Origin: Actinoplanes lobatus
Lineage (GTDB): Bacteria > Actinomycetota > Actinomycetes > Mycobacteriales > Micromonosporaceae
Direction: 5' to 3'
DNA length: 64,000 nt
NCBI RefSeq assembly: GCF_014205215.1
Contig: NZ_JACHNC010000001.1
Span: 6,940,501 to 7,004,500 of the forward strand
Every line of letters starts with the position of its first letter. Within the stretch, counting starts at the first letter, position 1. The notes below the pieces were generated by a model that saw only the letters and a list, made by a program, of their open reading frames with translations, was not told the origin of the DNA and searched no databases. Positions 58,299-64,000 of this stretch are shown piece by piece. Made by a program: the position numbers and the translations under genes.

Positions 58299-61200
58299 AT
58301 GGCTACTGAAGAGGAACTCCGGAAGTATCTGAGGATCGCCGTCGGCGACGCTCAGGAGTACCGTCGGCGGCTGCGCGAGGCCGAGGAACGAGACCGGCAG
58401 CCGATCGCGATCGTCGGCATGGCGTGCCGCTATCCCGGAGGAGTCACCTCGCCGGAGGACCTGTGGCGGCTCGTCGCGGACGGGGTGGACGCGGTCGGCC
58501 CGTTCCCCGGCGACCGGGGCTGGGACCTGACCGCACTCTACGACCCGGATCCGGACGCCGCCGGCACCTCGTACGCCCGGGCCGGCGGGTTCCTGCACGA
58601 CGCCGCCGACTTCGACCCCGAGCCGTTCGGCATCTCGCCGCGCGAGGCCCACGCCATCGACCCTCAGCAACGGCTGCTGCTGGAGATCGCCTGGGAGACC
58701 TTCGAACGGGCCGGCATCCCCCCGGAGAGCCTCCGCGGCAGCCGCACCGGCGTGTTCGTCGGCGTGATGTACGACGACTACGCATCCCGGCTGACCCCCG
58801 CCCCCGCCGCGTACGAGGGTTACCTCAGCGCCGGCAGCGCGGGCAGCGTGGCGTCCGGCCGGCTCGCGTACACCTTCGACCTCAAGGGTCCCGCCGTCAC
58901 CGTGGACACGGCGTGCTCCTCGTCGCTGGTCGCGCTGCACCTGGCCGTGCAGGCACTGCGCCGCGGAGAGTGCCGCCGGGCGCTGGCCGGTGGCGTGACC
59001 GTGATGGCCACACCGACGTCGTTCATCGAGTTCAGCCGGCAGCGCGGCCTGTCCGCCGACGGCCGCTGCCGGGCCTTCGCGGAGTCGGCCGACGGCACCG
59101 GCTGGGCCGAGGGCGCCGGGCTGCTGCTCGTGGAGCGGCTGTCGGACGCGGTACGCGAGGGCCACGAGGTGCTGGCGGTGATCCGTGGCTCGGCGGTCAA
59201 CCACGACGGTGCCAGCAACGGCCTGACCGCACCCAGCGGCACCGCCCAGGCGCAGCTGATCGAGCGGGCCCTGGCCGACGCCGGCGTGCCGGCCGCGGAG
59301 GTCGACGTGGTGGAGGCGCACGGCACCGGCACCCGTCTCGGCGACCCGGTCGAGGCGCGGGCGCTGATCGCCACGTACGGGCGGGCACACACGGCCGACC
59401 GCCCGGTGCGGCTGGGGACGCTGAAGTCCAACATCGGGCACACCCAGGCGGCCGCCGGTGTCGGTGGAGTCATCAAGATGGTCGAGGCGCTGCGGCGCGG
59501 TGTGCTGCCCGCGACGTTGCACGCCGACCGGCCGACGTCGCACGTGGACTGGTCGGCCGGCACCGTGACCCTGCTGACGGAGCCGGTCCCGTGGCCCGCG
59601 GCCGGCCACCCGCGGCGGGCCGGGGTCTCGTCGTTCGGCATCAGCGGCACCAACGCGCACCTGATCCTGGAAGCCGTGCCGCCCGCCGCGCCGGCCGCAC
59701 CGGATCCGCCTGAACCGGGCGCCGGCGTCGTTCCGCTGCTGCTCTCGGCGGCCGGTGCCGATGCGCTCGGCGCCCAGGCGCAACGCCTCCTCGGCCCCCT
59801 GGCATCCGCCGGCCTGGCCCCGCTCGGGCTCTCCCTCGCGACCGCCCGCGGCTTTCTGCGGCACCGGGCGGTGGTGCTGGCCGCGGATCCCGGCGAAGCC
59901 GCGGCGGGCCTGCGCGCGCTCACCGCCGGCGAGTCCACGCCACAGGTGTTCCGCGGTGTGGCCGACGAGGGCCGTACGGCGTTCCTCTTCGCCGGGCAGG
60001 GCTCCCAGCGCCCGGGCATGGGGGAGGGGCTGTACCGGGCGTACCCGGCCTACGCGGCAGCCTTCGACGCGGTGTGCGCCGCCATCGACCCGCATCTGAC
60101 CCGGCCGTTGCGCGACGTGGTCTTCGCCGCCGAGGGCTCGGCCGAGGCGGCCCTGCTCAGGCGCACCGAGTGGGCGCAGCCGGCCCTCTTCGCCGCCGAG
60201 GTCGCCCTGTTCCGGCTGCTGGAGTCCTGGGGCGTACGGGCGGACGCGGTGCTCGGCCACTCCGCCGGCGCCCTGGCGGCCGCCCACGTGTCCGGCGCCC
60301 TGCCGCTGGCCGGAGCCGCCGAACTGGTGGCCGCCCGGGGCCGGGTCATGGGCCGGCTGCCGGCCGGCGGAGCGATGGTCGTGGTCAACGTCGCCGAGCC
60401 GCAAGCCGCGGCCCTCATCGCCGGCTACGAGGCCCATCTCTCGGTCGCCGCGGTGAACGGGCCGGAATCGACCGTCCTGTCCGGCGAACGCCTCGCGCTG
60501 GCCATCGTCGTGGCGGCCTTCCAGTCGGACGGCGGCAAGGCGACCTGGCTGCGCGTCAGCCACGCCTTCCACTCCCCGCTGATCGAGCCGGCGCTCGCCG
60601 GGCTGCGCGACGCGGCCACCCGCCTCGACCCGGCCGAACCCGGCATCACACTCGTCTCCGACCTGACCGGAAAGGCCGTCGAGCCCGGCGGCCTGACCGA
60701 CCCGGACCACTGGGCGCGGCACGCGCGCGGCACCACCCGATTCCTGGACGGCATGCGTCACCTCGCCGAACTGGGCTGCACCCGCTTCCTGGAGGTGGGC
60801 CCCGGCGGCGACCTGGCCGCGCCGGCCGCCGCCTGCGTGCCCGGCAGCACCGTCGTGGCGGCCCTGCGAGCCGACCGGCCGGAGCCCGCGACGTTGCTCG
60901 GCGCGCTCGCCCGGCTGCACGTCGTGGGCCAGCCGATCGACTGGGCGGGCGCCCTCGGCGCACGCGGCGCCCGGCGGATCCCGCTGCCGACGTACGCGTT
61001 CCGGCGCAGCCGATTCTGGCTGGACCCGCCCGCACCGGCCGGAGGCCACGACGCGGCCCGCGCCGCCGGTTGCACCCCGGCCGGCCACCCCCTGCTGAGC
61101 GCGGTGGCCGAGATCCCCGCAACGGGCGCCCTGCTGCTGACCGGCCGGCTGACGGCGGGCGACCACCCGTGGCTGGCCGGGCACCGGGTCGCCGGCACGG

Positions 61201-64000
61201 TGCTCCTGCCGGGCACCGCATGGCTGTCGATCGCCGGCCACGCGGCCCGGGCGGCCGGCTGCACCACGGTCGAGGAGCTGATCCTGGAGAACCCCCTGCC
61301 GGTGCCCGAGGACGCCGAGATACAGCTGCGGGTGTTCGTCGACGCGCCCGACGACTCCGGACGGCGGGCGGTCACCGTGCACGCCCGCCGGGAGGCGCAC
61401 GAGTGGGTCCGGCACGCCCACGGCATCCTCGGCGACGAACCGGCCGGACCGGTCGCCGACCTGACCGCATGGCCGCCGCCGGACGCGGAGGCCGTGCCCC
61501 TGACGCCGGACCACCTCTACGCTCAGCTCGCCGCGCGAGGACTCGACTACGGACCCGACTTCCGTGCCGTCCGGGCGATGTGGCGCCGCGGCCCGGACAC
61601 CTACGTCGAGGTGACGCGGCCGCACGACGGCCATCTCCTGCATCCGGCACTGCTGGACGCCGCACTGCACCCGCTCGTGCTGACCGGCGTGGCCGGCGCG
61701 GACGGCACACCGGTGCCCCACACCTGGTCCGGCGTCCACCTTCCGGACACCGCGGTCTCCGCACTGCGGGTACGCCTGGCCCCGGCCGGCACACGGGCGG
61801 TCTCGATCGACATGGCGGACACGGACGGCAAACCGGTGGCGTCGATCCGCTCACTCGCGCTGCGCCCGATGCCCGGCGCCCGCGACGGCCTGCTGGTTCC
61901 CTCATGGACGCCGCTCGCGATCCCGCCGGGGCCGGCCGACCGGTGGACGGAGGCGGACGGCCCCCCGCCGCAGGCGGACCGGATCCTTTACACCTGCGAC
62001 GTCCGAGGCGACGACGCCGCTGCGGTCCGGGCGGCGCTCCACCCCCTGCTGTCCCTGGCCCAGACCCTCACCTCCGACGACCGGTTCGCCGGCACCCGCC
62101 TGGCCGTACTCACCCGCGAAGCCGTCGCGGTCGATGGCGAGCAGCGGCCGGCCGGGCTCGCCCACCGGGCCGTCTGGGGCTTCGTGCGGGCCCTGCAGGC
62201 AGAGCATCCCGGCCGGTTCGTCCTCGCCGACGAGGACGGCGAGCCCGCCTCCCGGCGGGTGCTGGAGGCGGCCCTCGCGACCGGCGAGCCGCAGATCGCC
62301 CTGCGCGCCGGCGTGGCATACCGCCCGGTGCTCGTCCACGACGAACCGGCCACCGTACTCACCCCGCCGGCCGGGGAGCCGCACTGGCGCCTCGACTTCG
62401 TGGGCCGCAAGACCTTCGACGGCCTCGCCCTGGCGCCGTGGCCCGAGGCGGGCGCCGCGCTCGGGCCGGGCCAGATCCGGGTACGCATGCGGGCCGCCGG
62501 CGTGAACTTCCGGGACGTCCTGCTGACCCTCGGCGTGATCGCGCCGTCGGTGGACGCCGACGCGGCCGGCCCGGGCCAGGGCGGCGAGGGGGCCGGTGTC
62601 GTCATCGAGACCGGCCCCGGCGTGACCGCATGGCGAGCCGGCGACCGGGTGATGGGCCTGTTCGCCGGCGTCGGGCCGGTCTCGGTCACCGACCATCGGC
62701 TGGTGTGCCGCATCCCCGGCGGCTGGTCCTTCGAACAGGCCGCCGCCGTGCCGGTGGCCTACCTGACCGCGTACCACGGCCTCGTGGACATCGCCGGCCT
62801 CAGCGCCGGCGAGTCCGTCCTCGTGCACGCCGCGACCGGTGGCGTCGGCACCGCCGCGCTCGCGCTCGCCCGGCATCTGGGCGCCGACGTGTACGCGACG
62901 GCGAGCCCGGCCAAGTGGGACGTCCTGCGCGCGGCCGGGCTGCCGGACGACCACATCGCCTCGTCGCGCACACTGGACTTCGTCCGCTTCGAGGGCGTCG
63001 ACGTGGTGCTCAACTCGCTGGCCGGGGAGTTCATCGACGCCTCGCTGGGCCTGCTGCGCGGCGGAGGCCGGTTCCTGGAGATGGGCAAGACCGCGCGGCT
63101 CGACCCCGCGGCGGTCGCCGCGGCGCATCCGGGTGTCATCTACCGGGCCTACGACGTACGGGACCCCGGGCCGGACCGGATCCGGGACATGCTCGCCGGC
63201 CTTCTCGACCTCTTCGACCGGGGGATCCTCGCACCGCCGCCGATCGCCACCTGGGACATCCGGCGGGCACCGGGCGCCTTCCGTCACCTCGGCGAGGCAC
63301 GGCACATCGGCAAGGTCGTGCTCACCCTCACCGGCGACGAGGTCTGGGACACCACCCGCGCGGTCCTGATCGTCGGCGGCCACGGCCGGCTCGGCCGGCT
63401 GGCCGCCCGCCACCTGGCCACCGCGCACGGCGTCCAGCGGCTCGTGCTGATGGGCCGGCACCTGCCGGAGCCCGGCAGCGCGGCCGCACGCGACATCGCC
63501 GACCTCGCCGCCGGCGGTACCGACGTGCGCAGCGTGGCCTGCGACGTCGCCGACCCCGGCGCCCTGGCGGCGGCACTCGACGGGCTCGGCAGCGACGGCA
63601 TACGCCTCGGCGGCATCGTGCACGCGGCGGGCGTCCTCGACGACGGTGTGCTCGCCGCCCTGACCCCCGAACGGCTCGAACGCGTCCTGCGGCCCAAGGT
63701 GGACGCGGCCCTCAACCTGCACGCCGCCACCCGTGGCATGGACCTGCGCCGGTTCGTCGTGTTCTCCTCCCTCGCCGGCACGCTGGGCACCGCCGGGCAG
63801 GCCGGCTACGCCGCCGGCAACGCCTTCCTGGACGGCCTCATGGAGCTGCGGCGAGCGCAGGGACAGCCGGGCACCTCGATCGTCTGGGGCCTGTGGCGCG
63901 GCGACGGCGCCGACGGCGGCATGGGCGGCGCCCTGACCGGGGCCGACATCGCCCGCATGGCCCGGACCGGAGTGGTGGCGCTCTCCGACGAGCAGGGTCT
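58299..64000 (+). CDS. Modular type I PKS, first module KS-AT-DH-ER-KR (partial, runs off window)
   Basis: An open frame of 1900 codons starts at ATG 58299 and has no stop before the edge. The first ~33 residues form a charged helical docking segment ([20 protein letters not shown]), so it receives a chain from another PKS protein, plausibly the one ending at 45338. [11 protein letters not shown], Cys 206. AT: GHSAG, serine about 655, with HAFH indicating malonyl-Co[13 protein letters not shown] near 962 and D-x3-H near 1120. ER: starts near 1365, [10 protein letters not shown] near 1507. KR: GGHGRLG near 1693 (a His replaces the usual Thr), LDD B-type motif, then Ser and Tyr (GYAAGN). The ACP and any later modules lie outside. 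The module is fully reducing and would turn a dienoyl C6 chain into a C8 chain with saturated C2-C3. There is no Shine-Dalgarno sequence before the start. Confidence 0.94.
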   Translation, partial: MATEEELRKYLRIAVGDAQEYRRRLREAEERDRQPIAIVGMACRYPGGVTSPEDLWRLVADGVDAVGPFPGDRGWDLTALYDPDPDAAGTSYARAGGFLHDAADFDPEPFGISPREAHAIDPQQRLLLEIAWETFERAGIPPESLRGSRTGVFVGVMYDDYASRLTPAPAAYEGYLSAGSAGSVASGRLAYTFDLKGPAVTVDTACSSSLVALHLAVQALRRGECRRALAGGVTVMATPTSFIEFSRQRGLSADGRCRAFAESADGTGWAEGAGLLLVERLSDAVREGHEVLAVIRGSAVNHDGASNGLTAPSGTAQAQLIERALADAGVPAAEVDVVEAHGTGTRLGDPVEARALIATYGRAHTADRPVRLGTLKSNIGHTQAAAGVGGVIKMVEALRRGVLPATLHADRPTSHVDWSAGTVTLLTEPVPWPAAGHPRRAGVSSFGISGTNAHLILEAVPPAAPAAPDPPEPGAGVVPLLLSAAGADALGAQAQRLLGPLASAGLAPLGLSLATARGFLRHRAVVLAADPGEAAAGLRALTAGESTPQVFRGVADEGRTAFLFAGQGSQRPGMGEGLYRAYPAYAAAFDAVCAAIDPHLTRPLRDVVFAAEGSAEAALLRRTEWAQPALFAAEVALFRLLESWGVRADAVLGHSAGALAAAHVSGALPLAGAAELVAARGRVMGRLPAGGAMVVVNVAEPQAAALIAGYEAHLSVAAVNGPESTVLSGERLALAIVVAAFQSDGGKATWLRVSHAFHSPLIEPALAGLRDAATRLDPAEPGITLVSDLTGKAVEPGGLTDPDHWARHARGTTRFLDGMRHLAELGCTRFLEVGPGGDLAAPAAACVPGSTVVAALRADRPEPATLLGALARLHVVGQPIDWAGALGARGARRIPLPTYAFRRSRFWLDPPAPAGGHDAARAAGCTPAGHPLLSAVAEIPATGALLLTGRLTAGDHPWLAGHRVAGTVLLPGTAWLSIAGHAARAAGCTTVEELILENPLPVPEDAEIQLRVFVDAPDDSGRRAVTVHARREAHEWVRHAHGILGDEPAGPVADLTAWPPPDAEAVPLTPDHLYAQLAARGLDYGPDFRAVRAMWRRGPDTYVEVTRPHDGHLLHPALLDAALHPLVLTGVAGADGTPVPHTWSGVHLPDTAVSALRVRLAPAGTRAVSIDMADTDGKPVASIRSLALRPMPGARDGLLVPSWTPLAIPPGPADRWTEADGPPPQADRILYTCDVRGDDAAAVRAALHPLLSLAQTLTSDDRFAGTRLAVLTREAVAVDGEQRPAGLAHRAVWGFVRALQAEHPGRFVLADEDGEPASRRVLEAALATGEPQIALRAGVAYRPVLVHDEPATVLTPPAGEPHWRLDFVGRKTFDGLALAPWPEAGAALGPGQIRVRMRAAGVNFRDVLLTLGVIAPSVDADAAGPGQGGEGAGVVIETGPGVTAWRAGDRVMGLFAGVGPVSVTDHRLVCRIPGGWSFEQAAAVPVAYLTAYHGLVDIAGLSAGESVLVHAATGGVGTAALALARHLGADVYATASPAKWDVLRAAGLPDDHIASSRTLDFVRFEGVDVVLNSLAGEFIDASLGLLRGGGRFLEMGKTARLDPAAVAAAHPGVIYRAYDVRDPGPDRIRDMLAGLLDLFDRGILAPPPIATWDIRRAPGAFRHLGEARHIGKVVLTLTGDEVWDTTRAVLIVGGHGRLGRLAARHLATAHGVQRLVLMGRHLPEPGSAAARDIADLAAGGTDVRSVACDVADPGALAAALDGLGSDGIRLGGIVHAAGVLDDGVLAALTPERLERVLRPKVDAALNLHAATRGMDLRRFVVFSSLAGTLGTAGQAGYAAGNAFLDGLMELRRAQGQPGTSIVWGLWRGDGADGGMGGALTGADIARMARTGVVALSDEQG

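Overview
The window is high-GC actinomycete DNA. Third codon positions are mostly G or C, ribosome sites are GGAGG-type, and the gene families present (SARP, LAL and LmbU-type regulators, type I PKS, MbtH) are typical of Streptomyces or Micromonosporaceae. Nearly all of it is one large hybrid NRPS/PKS biosynthetic cluster with a lanthipeptide (RiPP) sub-locus embedded in it. It is cut at both ends: a regulator runs off the left edge and a modular PKS off the right edge.

Layout. A partial LmbU-family regulator (1-571, minus) faces a single dense plus-strand run from 798 to 45338 with no intergenic gap above 35 bp. In order the run contains two NRPS genes (together C-A-T x7 plus TE), a NodU/TobZ-type carbamoyltransferase, a small T-C-A-T NRPS, an MbtH protein, an MFS exporter, a type II thioesterase, a cytochrome P450 and a three-module PKS (KSQ-AT-ACP, then two KS-AT-DH-KR-ACP). 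A shorter, mixed-strand region follows: a SAM methyltransferase, a HisC-type aminotransferase, a LAL (LuxR) regulator, a lanthipeptide precursor with its LanM synthetase, an AfsR/SARP regulator, an M20 N-carbamoyl-amino-acid/allantoate amidohydrolase, and a NarL-type response regulator. From 58299 to the right edge is a second PKS whose first module is fully reducing (KS-AT-DH-ER-KR).

How it may work (inference). The KSQ module would start from decarboxylated malonate (acetyl). Two dehydrating modules would give a C6 dienoyl chain, and the second PKS would extend it to C8 and beyond. The acyl chain could be handed to the NRPS line, possibly through the T-C-A-T protein, and the seven-module line ends in a TE. 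The first and fourth adenylation domains look Thr-like. The second and third share nearly all of a code I do not recognise. The fifth to seventh lack the usual Asp235 in my by-eye alignment. The P450, methyltransferase, aminotransferase and carbamoyltransferase would tailor the product or supply precursors. I do not match the cluster to a named compound.

Most notable: a LanM/precursor pair whose precursor ends in Thr-Ser-Cys-Cys-Pro-Pro sits between two pathway regulators of a PKS/NRPS cluster. The two main biosynthetic transcripts (798 and 58299) share a promoter architecture. The megasynthase genes carry long, nearly identical internal repeats with aberrant wobble usage. Two bldA-type TTA codons lie in structural genes. 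No RNA genes, insertion sequences, CRISPR arrays or replication origins were seen.
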